A stretch of DNA of 64,000 bases. Source: Comamonadaceae bacterium. Its GTDB lineage: Bacteria > Pseudomonadota > Gammaproteobacteria > Burkholderiales > Burkholderiaceae_C. The stretch lies in contig CANCER010000006.1 of assembly GCA_947375135.1 (NCBI GenBank), positions 1 to 64,000 of the forward strand, in the 5' to 3' direction. Position numbers and translations under genes: made by a program. Below are positions 42,637 through 52,039 of this stretch, one piece after another (within the stretch, counting starts at the first letter, position 1; each line of letters opens with the position of its first letter). The notes under the pieces are model-generated. The model made no database searches and had not been told where the DNA came from. It saw only the letters and a program-made list of their open reading frames with translations.

Positions 42637-43464
42637 CTAACGTTGTTGTTGAAAAAAATCGCGAACCGCTGCAATCAAGCGGTCTGGTTTGTCACGGTGC
42701 GGTGAATGGCCGCAATCGGCCAGTTCAACGACTTGGCATTGTGGCGCCACTCTGGCAATGCCACGCACTTGTTCGAGGGTTCCGTACACATCGTTTACCC
42801 CCTGTATGGCCAGCAGCGGGCAGCGGATGGCGGCCAGTTCGCCGTCAATGCGCCAGTGGCGAAAGCCCGGCAGCAACCAAATGTCGTTCCAGCCCCAGAA
42901 GGCAGAATCCACATCCGCGTGGTGGCGCGCCAGGCGCTGGCGCAGGTCGGTATGCAGATAGGCGCTGCGGGTCTCGGCAATGCTGGCGACGGTTACCTCT
43001 TCCACCAGAATGTGGGGCGCCACAACGATGGCACCGGCCACCTGTTCGGGAAAGCGCGCGGCAAACAGCAGTGCAATCGAGCCGCCGTCGCTGTGACCGA
43101 ACAGCCAGGGTTTGTCGGTGCGGGTATCCACGCCCAGCGCCTCGAACAGCGCGGGCAGCAGCTCATGGGCCTGGCGGTGCATGAAGTCGATGCCCCAGGC
43201 CTCATCGGCGGCGCGCGGTGTCGACTGGCCATAGCCCGGACGGGAATACACCAAGCCACGGCATTGCAGGGCCTCGCACAATGCGTGCGGAAAGTCGCGC
43301 CACATGGACACCGAGCCCAGCCCTTCGTGCAGGAACACCAGCAGTGGCGCAGACGTGTCTTCGCGCCGCAGCCACTGGTGCGCGATGCGCACACTGCGCC
43401 CGGTCCAGTCCAGCGCCACCCATTCGGTGGCGCTCGCGTTTGCGGTGACCGCTGCGGTGTTCAT
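42637..43464 (-). CDS. Alpha/beta hydrolase of the benzoyl-CoA cluster
   Basis: A 275-residue alpha/beta hydrolase with nucleophile elbow GHSDGG near residue 133, a GVNDVYG acid loop and a terminal CGHSPH histidine. It overlaps the ligase gene by four bases (ATGA). Hydrolases of this type are regularly present in box gene clusters, where a thioesterase-like housekeeping role (relieving dead-end CoA intermediates) or hydrolysis of a ring-cleavage lactone has been suggested. It is cytosolic and carries no signal peptide. The actual substrate cannot be read from the sequence. Confidence 0.87.
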   Translation of the reverse strand: MNTAAVTANASATEWVALDWTGRSVRIAHQWLRREDTSAPLLVFLHEGLGSVSMWRDFPHALCEALQCRGLVYSRPGYGQSTPRAADEAWGIDFMHRQAHELLPALFEALGVDTRTDKPWLFGHSDGGSIALLFAARFPEQVAGAIVVAPHILVEEVTVASIAETRSAYLHTDLRQRLARHHADVDSAFWGWNDIWLLPGFRHWRIDGELAAIRCPLLAIQGVNDVYGTLEQVRGIARVAPQCQVVELADCGHSPHRDKPDRLIAAVRDFFQQQR

Positions 43465-45056
43465 GCGGCGCTGATTTCCTGGTCACGCAGTTTGAAGCGC
43501 TGGATCTTGCCAGTGGCGGTTTTGGGCAGTTCCTGCACAAAAACGATCTGGCGCGGGTATTTGTAGGGTGCGAGCTTGTCCTTCACAAAGGCCTTGAGTT
43601 CCTCGGCCGTGGCGCTGGCGCCGTCTTTCAGCACCACAAAGGCCTTGGTCTTGGTCAGGCCCTCGCCATCGGGCACGCCGATGACGGCGGCTTCCAGGAC
43701 GGCCGCGTGCTGCACCAGCGTGGCTTCCACTTCAAAGGGCGAGACGTAAATGCCGCTGACCTTGAGCATGTCGTCGCTGCGCCCGCCGTAGGTGTAGCTG
43801 CCGTCCTCGTTGCGTATGTATTTGTCGCCGCTCTTGGTCCAGCCGCCCTGGAAGGTCTCACGCGTCTTGGCGCGGTTGGCCCAGTACATCATGGCAGCCG
43901 AGGGGCCGTGGATATAGAGCTCGCCGGATTCGCCATCCGCAACCGGCTTGCCGTCATCGCCGCGCAGTTCGATGGTGTAGCCGGGAACGGGCCAGCCGGT
44001 GGTGCCATAGCGCACGCGCTCGGGCGTGTTGGACAGGAAGATGTGCAGCATCTCGGTGGAGCCGATGCCGTCCACAATGTCCACGCCAAAGTGGGCCTTG
44101 AAACGCTGGCCCAGATCGGCCGGCAAGGCCTCACCGGCCGAGGACACGAGGCGTATGGACACCGCGCTGCGCGCCGGTAGGCTGGGGTTGGCCAACATGC
44201 CGGCAAAGCCGGTGGGGGCGCCAAAGAACACCGTGGGTTTTTGACCACCGACCTGTCCCAACAAGCGCTTGAAGGTGGCGTCCGGTGTGGGGCGCTCGCC
44301 CATCAGAATGGTGGTGGCACCCACGCTCATGGGGAAGGTCAGCGCGTTGCCCAGGCCATAAGCGAAGAACATTTTGGCCGCGGAAAAACAGACATCGTTT
44401 TCCTGCAGCTTCAGAACGGCCTTGGCATACAGCTCACAGGTCCAGTAGGGGTTGCCGTGCGAATGCACCGTGCCCTTGGGCCGGCCGGTGGAGCCGGAGG
44501 AATACAGCCAGAAGCCGGGATCATCCGGGCTGGTGCTTGCTGCCTTGTGCAGCGGCTGGTGCGCCTGCACAAAGGCTTCGAACTCCACCTCGGCCGGGTG
44601 CAGGGGCGCAGCCGGGTGCGACACCACCACCTTGGTCACCTCGTGGTCGGACTTGGTCATGGCAGCCGTCAGCGCGGGTAAGAGCGCGCCGGACACCAGC
44701 ACGGCCTGGGCGCGGGAATGCTCGAGCATGTAGGCGTAGTCGTCGGCAGTCAGCAGCGTGTTCACGGCCACCGGCACGAGGCCGGCGTACATGGCGCCCA
44801 GAAAGCTGACCGGCCAATCGCAGCAGTCGTGCATCAGGAGCAGCACCCGTTCTTCGCGGCGAATACCCAGGCTGCGCAGGCCGGCGGCGACGCGGCGCAC
44901 GCGGTCTTCCAACTGGGCGTAGGTGATCGCGCCGTGGTCGTCAATAAAGGCGGTCTTGGTCGCGCGGGCCGTGTTCTCGCCCAGCAGGTGCCGGGCGAAG
45001 TTGAACTGCTCGGGCAGCGGCGCCAGGCCTTGGGTCAGGGGGGTGTCTGCGGACAT
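43461..45056 (-). CDS. bclA: Benzoate-CoA ligase
   Basis: A 531-residue acyl-adenylate-forming enzyme that converts benzoate, ATP and CoA to benzoyl-CoA, the first committed step. AMP-binding motif LYSSGSTGRPKGTVHSHG near residue 181, core motif YGTTGWPVPGY, hinge/C-terminal SGELYIHGPS and the catalytic lysine region PKTATGKIQRFKLR at the end. It is close in length and sequence style to benzoate-CoA ligases of box-pathway bacteria such as Azoarcus and Thauera. It lies between boxD and the hydrolase on the minus strand and is probably induced through BoxR. Confidence 0.93.
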   Translation of the reverse strand: MSADTPLTQGLAPLPEQFNFARHLLGENTARATKTAFIDDHGAITYAQLEDRVRRVAAGLRSLGIRREERVLLLMHDCCDWPVSFLGAMYAGLVPVAVNTLLTADDYAYMLEHSRAQAVLVSGALLPALTAAMTKSDHEVTKVVVSHPAAPLHPAEVEFEAFVQAHQPLHKAASTSPDDPGFWLYSSGSTGRPKGTVHSHGNPYWTCELYAKAVLKLQENDVCFSAAKMFFAYGLGNALTFPMSVGATTILMGERPTPDATFKRLLGQVGGQKPTVFFGAPTGFAGMLANPSLPARSAVSIRLVSSAGEALPADLGQRFKAHFGVDIVDGIGSTEMLHIFLSNTPERVRYGTTGWPVPGYTIELRGDDGKPVADGESGELYIHGPSAAMMYWANRAKTRETFQGGWTKSGDKYIRNEDGSYTYGGRSDDMLKVSGIYVSPFEVEATLVQHAAVLEAAVIGVPDGEGLTKTKAFVVLKDGASATAEELKAFVKDKLAPYKYPRQIVFVQELPKTATGKIQRFKLRDQEISAA

Positions 45057-45077
45057 GTCTTTGTCTCCTCGTTTTTT

Positions 45078-46700
45078 TTAGGCGGCTGCCGTGGCGGAGC
45101 CTGCGTTGGCTGCATCTGCAGCGATGGCTGTGGGTGCACTCAACTGCGCCAGCACCGTGCTGCTGGCCTGCAGGGCCGAGCGGCGGTGGTAAAAATTCAG
45201 GGCGCGCACGCCACCGAGTTCCTCACCGCCCCCGGCACGGCCCGGGCCGCCGTGCAGCGACTGCGGCATGACATTGCCGTGGCCGGTATGCAGGGCTGCC
45301 ACGTCGGGCGAGATGATGTGCACGCGGCCGTGGCTGTCGGCGAGTTCGCTGGCGGCATGGGCCAATGCTTCTGCATCGCTGCCATAGACCGAGCAGACCA
45401 GCGAGCCCTGACCGCGTCGCACCAGGTGCAGCGCATGCGCCAGATCACGGTAGGGAATCAGCGTGGCCACCGGGCCGAAGACTTCGGTGTCGTGCACGCG
45501 GTCGGATGCATCGCTGCCGGCCGCGTCGCGTGTGCCCAAGAGCGTGGGGCCCATGCAGCAGGACGCTGCATCGGCGTCCACCAGCGCGTGGGTGGAGCCA
45601 TCGTGCAGCACTTCGGTTTGCGCCTTCAGGTAGTCCAGGCCTTCGCGCACCGCGTCGAACTGCGTGCGGTTCACCAGCGCGCCCATGCGCACCGTCTCGT
45701 TGCGCGGGTTGCCCACCGTGGTTTTCGCCAGGCGTGCGCTGATGGCCTGGGCCGCAGCAGCGTACAGCGCCTCGGGCACAAAGATGCGGCGGATGGCGGT
45801 GCACTTCTGGCCGGACTTGACCGTCATTTCGCGCGCCACTTCCTTGGCCAAGAGGTCGAAGGATTCGCTCCCCATGGCTTCGCCGGGCAGCAGCAAAGCG
45901 GAGTTCAGGCTGTCGGCTTCGATGTTCACGCGCACTGAAGCGTGGGTCACGGCCGGGTGCGAGCGGATCACGGCGGCGGTTTCGGCCGAGCCGGTGAAGC
46001 TCAACACGTCAAAGGCCTGCAACTGGTCCAGCAAACCGGCTGAGCTGCCGCAGATGACGGACAGGGCGCCGGCCGGCAGGATACCGGCGTCGACCACGTC
46101 TTTCACCATGCGCTGCGTCAGCCAGGCGGTGGCCGTGGCGGGTTTGATGATCACCGGCACGCCCGAGAGCAGCGCCGGTGCGGCTTTTTCCCACAGGCCC
46201 CAGGCCGGGAAGTTGAAGGCGTTGATAAACAGCGCCAGGCCGCGCGTGGGGCTCTGGATGTGCTGGCTCTGGAACAACGGGTCTTTGCCCAGGCGGGCGG
46301 GCTCGCCATCCAGGAGGAAGTGGCGCTCGCCCAGGCCGTCACCCATCTTGGCGTAGACGCCCAGGGTGAACAGGCCGCCGTCAATGTCCACGGCCGAGTC
46401 ATTTTTTACCGTGCCGCTGTTGGCGGTGGCGATCTCGTAATAGGCATCGCGGTTGGCCTGCAAGACTTTGAGCACCGCGCCCAGCAGGGCACCGCGCTGT
46501 TTGTAGGTGAGGGCCCGCAGGGCCGCGCCGCCCTGTTCGCGGGCAAAGGTGAAACCGGCTGCCAGCTCCAGGCCGGTGGCGTCTACGCGCACCAGCGCGT
46601 CACCGGTGACCGGATCCCACAGGGCCGTGCCTGTGCCCGTGCCGCTGTGCCATTGGCCGCCCAGGTAGTTGGGGAGAAGTTCAGAAGGGGAAACAGTCAT
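45078..46700 (-). CDS. boxD: 3,4-Dehydroadipyl-CoA semialdehyde dehydrogenase (NADP+)
   Basis: A 540-residue aldehyde dehydrogenase of the PaaZ/BoxD kind. The N-terminus [20 protein letters not shown], the nucleotide site [12 protein letters not shown], and the catalytic cysteine in [12 protein letters not shown] near residue 298 are clear. It oxidises the semialdehyde produced by BoxC to 3,4-dehydroadipyl-CoA. There is no C-terminal MaoC hydratase domain, so it is the single-domain type expected in the box pathway rather than PaaZ. It is the second gene of the minus-strand run that starts with the DUF4863 gene. Confidence 0.93.
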   Translation of the reverse strand: MTVSPSELLPNYLGGQWHSGTGTGTALWDPVTGDALVRVDATGLELAAGFTFAREQGGAALRALTYKQRGALLGAVLKVLQANRDAYYEIATANSGTVKNDSAVDIDGGLFTLGVYAKMGDGLGERHFLLDGEPARLGKDPLFQSQHIQSPTRGLALFINAFNFPAWGLWEKAAPALLSGVPVIIKPATATAWLTQRMVKDVVDAGILPAGALSVICGSSAGLLDQLQAFDVLSFTGSAETAAVIRSHPAVTHASVRVNIEADSLNSALLLPGEAMGSESFDLLAKEVAREMTVKSGQKCTAIRRIFVPEALYAAAAQAISARLAKTTVGNPRNETVRMGALVNRTQFDAVREGLDYLKAQTEVLHDGSTHALVDADAASCCMGPTLLGTRDAAGSDASDRVHDTEVFGPVATLIPYRDLAHALHLVRRGQGSLVCSVYGSDAEALAHAASELADSHGRVHIISPDVAALHTGHGNVMPQSLHGGPGRAGGGEELGGVRALNFYHRRSALQASSTVLAQLSAPTAIAADAANAGSATAAA

Positions 46701-46761
46701 TGAAATACCTTGGTGCAGCGCAGTGCGAAACGGGTGGACGGGGAGTGAAGTGGCAGCGCGC

Positions 46762-47271
46762 TCACGCGGCCGCCGTGAATTCGATCAGGCCCTTGGGCAG
46801 CAGGTACAGCACCAGGGCGCGGCCGTTTGAAACGGTGGGGCGGTGGGCACTGCCCGCAGGCGTCACCATCCAGCCGGCAGGGCGGCCGTCAAACAGGGCA
46901 CCCTCGTCCAGCGGCATGATCAGGTCGATCTCGCCTTCGGGGTGCACATGGTGGGGACCGGCTACATCTTTCATGTCCACCACGTCCACCGAAAAGCCGT
47001 GCAGGTCGTCGGCGGGTTTGAAGATGCGGCCATAGCGCAAGCCACCTCCTTCGTATTTGCACAGCCAGCCCTCGGCGGCGCCCTGGATGCAGGCGGCCTT
47101 GAGTTGCTGGTAGCTGGCGCTGGCCACGCCATGGTGTTCGTTCAGCCAGACGTCCAGGGTTGCGTCCAGCGGTTTGCCGGCAATTCCGGCGGTCAAGGTG
47201 GCGATCTGTTCACGAAAGGCGGCAACAGCCGCAGGCGTGACAGAGGAAGGGGTTACAGCAGGGGTGGACAC
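46762..47271 (-). CDS. DUF4863 family protein of the box cluster
   Basis: A 169-residue protein from GTG 47271 with GGAG seven bases upstream. The second half has a cupin-like pattern (HHVHPEGEIDLIMPLDEGAL, then FDGRPAGWMVTPAGSAH). DUF4863 genes occur almost only in benzoyl-CoA (box) clusters; a role in detoxifying or hydrolysing an intermediate has been assumed but is not established. First gene of the minus-strand unit, divergent from boxR, so its promoter and that of boxR share the 47272-47407 gap. Confidence 0.85.
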   Translation of the reverse strand: MSTPAVTPSSVTPAAVAAFREQIATLTAGIAGKPLDATLDVWLNEHHGVASASYQQLKAACIQGAAEGWLCKYEGGGLRYGRIFKPADDLHGFSVDVVDMKDVAGPHHVHPEGEIDLIMPLDEGALFDGRPAGWMVTPAGSAHRPTVSNGRALVLYLLPKGLIEFTAAA

Positions 47272-47326
47272 AAGTTTGCTCCAGTTTGATTTTCAGGCTT
47301 GCCAAGTCGCACGACATGAATTATTG

Positions 47327-47379
47327 TGCATGCATGAACGATAAAGCCGGTCCACCCCACTGTCAAGCACTATATTGCA
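47327..47379. promoter_or_regulatory. Candidate BoxR operator in the divergent DUF4863/boxR gap
   Basis: TGCATGCA at 47327-47334 and a further TGCA at 47376-47379 in an AT-rich stretch of 136 bp between the two divergent genes. The related regulator BzdR of Azoarcus binds sites built around TGCA. Both transcription starts must lie in this gap, which is consistent with autoregulation and repression of the activation genes until benzoyl-CoA is present. Confidence 0.4.
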
Positions 47380-47407
47380 TGTATGCGGGTTTACACTGAG
47401 TCCCACT

Positions 47408-48340
47408 ATGAAGATTGAAGCAAGTCCTCTCCTGGAGGCGCCCCTGACAAACAACAGCCCGGCCACGGTGCCGGAAAAGAACCCGTTTCTGGTGACCCTG
47501 GGGGAGCGTGTGCGCTCGCTGCGGGCCCGCCGGGGCATGACACGCAAGGCTGTGGCGGCGGCGGCCGGTGTGTCCGAGCGCCACCTGGCCAACCTGGAAT
47601 ACGGGGAAGGGAATGCCTCCATCCTGGTGCTGCTGCAGGTGGCCGGCGCCCTGCACTGCTCGCTGTTCGAACTGCTGGGTGATGTCACCACCTCCACGCC
47701 GGAGTGGCTGCTGATCCGCGAACTGCTGGGAAACGCGGACGAGGCGCACCTGCGCCGCGCACGCATTGCCATTGGCGAAGCCCTGGGCACCGGCGGTGGC
47801 ACACCCATTGCCAACCCCCGCGTGGCGCTGGTGGGATTGCGCGGCGCAGGCAAGTCGTCCCTGGGGCAAATGCTGGCCGACGACCTGGGTTTTCCCTTTG
47901 TAGAGCTGAGCCGCGAGATCGAGAAGTTCGCCGGCTGCAGCGTCAACGAAATCCAGAACCTGTACGGCATGAACGCCTACCGCCGCTACGAGCGCCGCGC
48001 CCTGGAAGAGGCCATACAGATCTACCCCGAGGCGGTGATTGCCACCCCGGGCGGCCTGGTGTCGGACCCGGCCACCTTCAACCAGTTGCTCAGCCACTGC
48101 ACCACGGTCTGGCTGCACGCCGACCCCGAAGACCATATGAAGCGGGTGGTGGCGCAGGGCGACATGCGCCCCATGGCCAACAGCCGTGAGGCCATGGAAG
48201 ACCTGAAAAGCATTCTGGCCGGGCGCGCTGCGTTCTATAGCAAGTCGCAGCTCAAGCTCGATACCAGTGCCCAACCGCTGGACGAGACCTTCAAGGCCTT
48301 GCGCAGCATGGTGCGCGAGCTGCTGCAACTGCCCGCCTAG
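47408..48340 (+). CDS. boxR: BoxR/BzdR-type transcriptional repressor (XRE helix-turn-helix plus shikimate kinase-like domain)
   Basis: About 310 residues from ATG 47408 (MKIEASP); an in-frame ATG at 47375 would add 11 residues. The N-terminal XRE domain (about 30-100) has VRSLRARRGMTRKAVAAAAG and SERHLANLEYGEGN. The C-terminal domain is shikimate kinase-like with P-loop LVGLRGAGKSSLGQ near residue 143 and FVELSREIEKFAG, the two-domain design of BzdR and BoxR, where this domain binds benzoyl-CoA and releases DNA. It probably controls both flanking operons through TGCA-containing sites. The DNA-binding and P-loop parts are intact. Confidence 0.92.
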   Translation: MKIEASPLLEAPLTNNSPATVPEKNPFLVTLGERVRSLRARRGMTRKAVAAAAGVSERHLANLEYGEGNASILVLLQVAGALHCSLFELLGDVTTSTPEWLLIRELLGNADEAHLRRARIAIGEALGTGGGTPIANPRVALVGLRGAGKSSLGQMLADDLGFPFVELSREIEKFAGCSVNEIQNLYGMNAYRRYERRALEEAIQIYPEAVIATPGGLVSDPATFNQLLSHCTTVWLHADPEDHMKRVVAQGDMRPMANSREAMEDLKSILAGRAAFYSKSQLKLDTSAQPLDETFKALRSMVRELLQLPA

Positions 48341-48370
48341 AACCTCCGGCCAGAAATTTTTCAAAGAAGA

Positions 48371-48413
48371 TGCAACAAAGTGCTTGACCTCGTTTGAATA
48401 GATGCATTATTAT
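48371..48413 (+). promoter_or_regulatory. Promoter of the boxCB operon with TGCA sites
   Basis: TTGACC at 48384-48389, an 18-base spacer and TATTAT at 48408-48413 form a good sigma-70 promoter 55 bases before the boxC ATG. TGCA stands at 48371-48374, upstream of the -35, and again at 48403-48406, just before the -10, so a bound BoxR protein would block polymerase. Sites are inferred from known BzdR targets. Confidence 0.5.
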
Positions 48414-48468
48414 TCACATCAAGAAAACAAACACCTGCACTGACTTACATCTTTTTGGAGATAAACCC

Positions 48469-50133
48469 ATGACCACAGCCACCCCTCCCCGCGTCGAATA
48501 CCAGACCCACCCCAGCCAGTACAACCACGTCAAGCTGGCCTTCAACGGCCCGGTGGCCACCCTGTCCATCGACATCGACGAGAACGCCGGCCTGCGCGCG
48601 GGCTACAAGCTCAAGCTCAACAGCTACGACTTGGGCGTGGACATTGAGCTGAACGACGCCATGGGCCGTATCCGTTTTGAGCACCCCGAAGTGCGCACCG
48701 TGGTCGTCACCAGCGCCAAAGACAAAGTGTTCTGCTCCGGCGCCAACATCTTCATGCTGGGCGTTTCCAGCCACGCCTGGAAAGTGAACTTCTGCAAATT
48801 CACGAATGAAACCCGCAACGGCCTGGAAGACACTTCCAAGCACAGCGGCCTGAAGTTCCTGGCCGCAGTCAATGGCGCCTGCGCCGGCGGCGGCTACGAG
48901 CTGGCCTTGGCCTGCGACGAAATCCTGCTGGTCGATGACCGCAGCAGCGCTGTCAGCCTGCCCGAAGTGCCTTTGCTGGGCGTGCTGCCCGGCACCGGTG
49001 GCCTGACCCGCGTGACCGACAAGCGCAAAGTGCGCCACGACCTGGCCGATATTTTTTGCACCAGCGTCGAAGGTGTGCGCGGCCAGAAGGCTGTGGACTG
49101 GCGCCTGGTGGACGGCATTGCCAAGCCCGCCGTGTTTGCTGCCAAGGTGCAGGAACGCGCCCTGGCCCTGGCCGCGCAAAGCGACCGCCCTGCTGACGGC
49201 AAGGGCGTCACGCTCAACCCGCTGCACCGCACGGTGGAAGCCGATGCTTTGCGTTACCAGCATGTGAGCGTGGAAATCGACCGTGCCAAGCGCACCGCTG
49301 TATTCACCGTCAAGAGCCCGAACGGCGCACAGCCCACCGACATCGCCGGGATTGAGGCCGCCGGTGACCAGTGGTACCCGCTGGCCATGGCCCGCGAACT
49401 GGAAGACGCGATTCTGCAAATGCGCACCAACGAGTTGGACATCGGCATCTGGCTGATGAAAACCCAGGGCGACTCGGCTGCCGTGCTGGCGTCCGACGCC
49501 GTGCTGGTGGCCCATCAAAGCCATTGGCTGGTGCGCGAAACCATTGGTCTGCTGCGCCGCACGCTGGCACGTCTGGATGTGTCTTCGCGCAGCCTGTTTG
49601 CGCTGATCGAATCCGGCTCCTGCTTTGCCGGCACTCTTCTTGAGCTGGCCCTGGCCTGCGACCGCAGCTACATGCTGATCCTGCCTGACGACGAAGCCGC
49701 CAGCCCCACGATCACCGTGTCGGACACCAACTTCGGCCTGTTCCCCATGGTCACCGAGCAAAGCCGTCTGCAACGCCGCTTCTACAGCGAAGCACCCGCT
49801 CTGGATGCCGTGCGCGCAGAGGCCGGGAAAGCCTTGGATGCCGACGCTGCCTTTGCCCTGGGCCTGGTCACCGCCAACCCCGACGACATCGACTGGACCG
49901 ACGAAATCCGCATCGCGATTGAGGAGCGTGTCTCCATGTCGCCCGACGCACTCACCGGCCTGGAAGCCAACCTGCGCTTCAACGGCCCCGAGAACATGTT
50001 CACCCGCGTCTTCGGCCGCCTGACCGCTTGGCAGAACTGGATCTTCCAGCGCCCCAACGCTGTGGGTGAAAAGGGTGCATTGAAGGTCTACGGAAAAGGC
50101 GACAAGGCCGTTTTCGACTGGAACCGTGTCTAA
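48469..50133 (+). CDS. boxC: 2,3-Epoxybenzoyl-CoA dihydrolase (benzoyl-CoA ring cleavage)
   Basis: A 554-residue crotonase-superfamily lyase that opens the epoxide ring to 3,4-dehydroadipyl-CoA semialdehyde and formate. It has two crotonase-like repeats: CSGANIFMLGVSS and NGACAGGGYELALACDEILL form the first active-site part, and LIESGSCFAGTLLELALACD the second. The ATG at 48469 has TTGGAG upstream; the frame reaching back to 48394 crosses the promoter. Length and sequence are typical. It leads the operon boxC-boxB, and then an unusual repeat element precedes boxA. Confidence 0.96.
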   Translation: MTTATPPRVEYQTHPSQYNHVKLAFNGPVATLSIDIDENAGLRAGYKLKLNSYDLGVDIELNDAMGRIRFEHPEVRTVVVTSAKDKVFCSGANIFMLGVSSHAWKVNFCKFTNETRNGLEDTSKHSGLKFLAAVNGACAGGGYELALACDEILLVDDRSSAVSLPEVPLLGVLPGTGGLTRVTDKRKVRHDLADIFCTSVEGVRGQKAVDWRLVDGIAKPAVFAAKVQERALALAAQSDRPADGKGVTLNPLHRTVEADALRYQHVSVEIDRAKRTAVFTVKSPNGAQPTDIAGIEAAGDQWYPLAMARELEDAILQMRTNELDIGIWLMKTQGDSAAVLASDAVLVAHQSHWLVRETIGLLRRTLARLDVSSRSLFALIESGSCFAGTLLELALACDRSYMLILPDDEAASPTITVSDTNFGLFPMVTEQSRLQRRFYSEAPALDAVRAEAGKALDADAAFALGLVTANPDDIDWTDEIRIAIEERVSMSPDALTGLEANLRFNGPENMFTRVFGRLTAWQNWIFQRPNAVGEKGALKVYGKGDKAVFDWNRV

Positions 50134-50177
50134 GACATTTCGCGCCGGATAGTTTCATTAATTTTTAGGAGACAAGC

Positions 50178-51605
50178 ATGAGCAGCATCGATTACAGCGA
50201 CAAGATCCCGAACAACGTCAACCTGAGCGAAGACCGCACCCTGCAGCGCGCGCTCGAACAATGGCAGCCCAACTTCCTGAACTGGTGGGACGACATGGGC
50301 CCCGAGGGCAGCACCGACTCCGACGTGTATTTGCGCACCGCCGTCAGCGTGGATCCGCAGGGCTGGGCCCAGTTCGGCCACGTGAAGATGCGTGACTACC
50401 GTTGGGGCGTGTTCCTGAACCCGGCCGAGCAGGACCGCAAAATCCATTTCGGTGACCACAAGGGCGAGGCCGCCTGGCAGGACGTGCCCGGCGAATACCG
50501 CGCCAACCTGCGCCGCATCATCGTGACCCAAGGTGACACCGAGCCGGCATCCGTCGAGCAGCAGCGCCACCTGGGCCTGACCGCGCCCAGCATGTACGAC
50601 CTGCGCAACCTCTACCAGATCAACGTGGAAGAAGGCCGCCACCTGTGGGCCATGGTCTACCTGTTGCACAAGCACTTCGGCCGTGATGGCCGAGAGGAAG
50701 GCGAAGCGCTCTTGGCACGCCGCTCGGGCCAGGAAGACAACCCGCGCATTCTGCAGGCCTTCAATGAGCAGACACCGGACTGGCTGGCCTTTTTCATGTT
50801 CACCTACTTCACCGACCGCGACGGCAAGTTCCAGTTGTGCGCTTTGGCCGAATCGTCCTTCGACCCGCTGGCACGTACGACCAAGTTCATGCTGACCGAA
50901 GAGGCGCACCACATGTTTGTGGGCGAGTCCGGCATCAGCCGCGTCATCAGCCGCACCTGTGCTGCGATGAACGAGATGAAGACCGACGACGTGACCAAGC
51001 TGCGCGCCGCCGGTGTGATCGACCTGCCCACGCTGCAGCGCTACCTGAACTTCCACTTCAGCGTGACGATTGACCTGTTCGGCGCCGACGAGTCCAGCAA
51101 CGCCGCCACCTTCTACAACACCGGCCTGAAGGGTCGCTATGAAGAAGGCAAGCGCAACGACGACCACCTGCTCAAGGGCCAGACCTACAAGGTGATGTCG
51201 GTCGTCAACGGCCAACTGGTGGAACGCGATGTGCCCATGCTCAACGCCCTGAACGAAGTGCTGCGCGACGACTACATCAAGGACTCTATTGGTGGTGTAG
51301 AGCGCTGGAACAAGGTGATCGAGAAGGCCGGTATTCCCTTCCGTCTGAAGACACCGCACAAGGCTTTCCACCGCAACATCGGCGCGCTCTCCGGCGCCAA
51401 GATTTCGCCGGACGGCCGTGTGTTGTCTGAAGCTGAATGGAATGCCAATATCGACAACTGGCTGCCCTCCGGTGCCGACCGCGCATTCGTTGCCAGCCTG
51501 ATGGGCCGGGTGGCGGAGCCGGGCAAGTTTGCCAACTGGATTGCACCTCCGGTGATGGGTATCAACCGCCAGCCTGTTGACTTTGAATATGTTCGGTTTA
51601 ATTGA
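50178..51605 (+). CDS. boxB: Benzoyl-CoA 2,3-epoxidase, diiron oxygenase subunit
   Basis: A 475-residue class I diiron oxygenase that forms 2,3-epoxybenzoyl-CoA using O2 and electrons from BoxA. The iron-binding residues lie in EEGRHLWAMVYLLHKHFG near residue 150 (ExxH pattern) and in LTEEAHHMFVGESG near 240 (EExHH). GGAG precedes the ATG. The length equals known BoxB proteins. It needs BoxA as NADPH-dependent reductase, which here lies 435 bases downstream, separated by a long inverted repeat. Confidence 0.96.
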   Translation: MSSIDYSDKIPNNVNLSEDRTLQRALEQWQPNFLNWWDDMGPEGSTDSDVYLRTAVSVDPQGWAQFGHVKMRDYRWGVFLNPAEQDRKIHFGDHKGEAAWQDVPGEYRANLRRIIVTQGDTEPASVEQQRHLGLTAPSMYDLRNLYQINVEEGRHLWAMVYLLHKHFGRDGREEGEALLARRSGQEDNPRILQAFNEQTPDWLAFFMFTYFTDRDGKFQLCALAESSFDPLARTTKFMLTEEAHHMFVGESGISRVISRTCAAMNEMKTDDVTKLRAAGVIDLPTLQRYLNFHFSVTIDLFGADESSNAATFYNTGLKGRYEEGKRNDDHLLKGQTYKVMSVVNGQLVERDVPMLNALNEVLRDDYIKDSIGGVERWNKVIEKAGIPFRLKTPHKAFHRNIGALSGAKISPDGRVLSEAEWNANIDNWLPSGADRAFVASLMGRVAEPGKFANWIAPPVMGINRQPVDFEYVRFN

Positions 51606-51634
51606 TCGTTTGGTTCTTTAAGCTAGACCTCGCT

Positions 51635-51989
51635 TTTTAACTCCCCCATCCCCCCCGCCCCTTACCCCCCGTCGGGGTAAGGGGTGCCGGGAACGGACAG
51701 CCGATTTGGTTGCTTCGCGCCGAATACGGAATTACATGCGGGAGGTTGCCATTGCTTTTGTGTACCGAGATCTCAGGCCACGAGTTCCGAGTGCCGTAGC
51801 CGATATAAGCAAAGCGAAGCGAAATTGTTGAACCGTAAACCAAGCCAAGCCAAGCTGGCCAACGCCAACCCAAATTGACAGTTCCCAGTAAGGCCCTAGC
51901 CGAAGCGAAGAAACAAAATCGGCTGTCCGATTTAGGCACCCCTTACCCCGACGGGGGGTAAGGGGCGGGGGGGATGGGGGAGTTAAAAC
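51635..51989. repeat. About 355-bp element with long terminal inverted repeats between boxB and boxA
   Basis: Left arm at about 51635-51720 and right arm at about 51904-51989 are inverted copies. The outer 54 bases (starting TTTTAACTCCCCCATCCCCC) are identical; the next 30 differ at about eight positions. Within each arm CCCCTTACCCC and GGGGTAAGGGG form an internal perfect hairpin. The 180-bp core contains three copies of CCAAG (51840-51854) and no gene. It looks like a non-autonomous inverted-repeat element (MITE-like) or a mobile hairpin. Its GC-rich hairpins would affect transcription from boxB into boxA. The remaining intergenic bases, 51606-51634 and 51990-52039, hold only the boxA ribosome site. 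Confidence 0.8.
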
Positions 51990-52039
51990 CCATATCCGCA
52001 CACAATAGGCAGCCCGCATAAAACGAGAGAGACAACACC

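Noticed and set aside
41054..42640. 528-codon plus-strand frame over livH and the binding-protein gene
   Set aside because: Antisense shadow; the minus-strand genes have clear signal peptide, permease and fold signatures.
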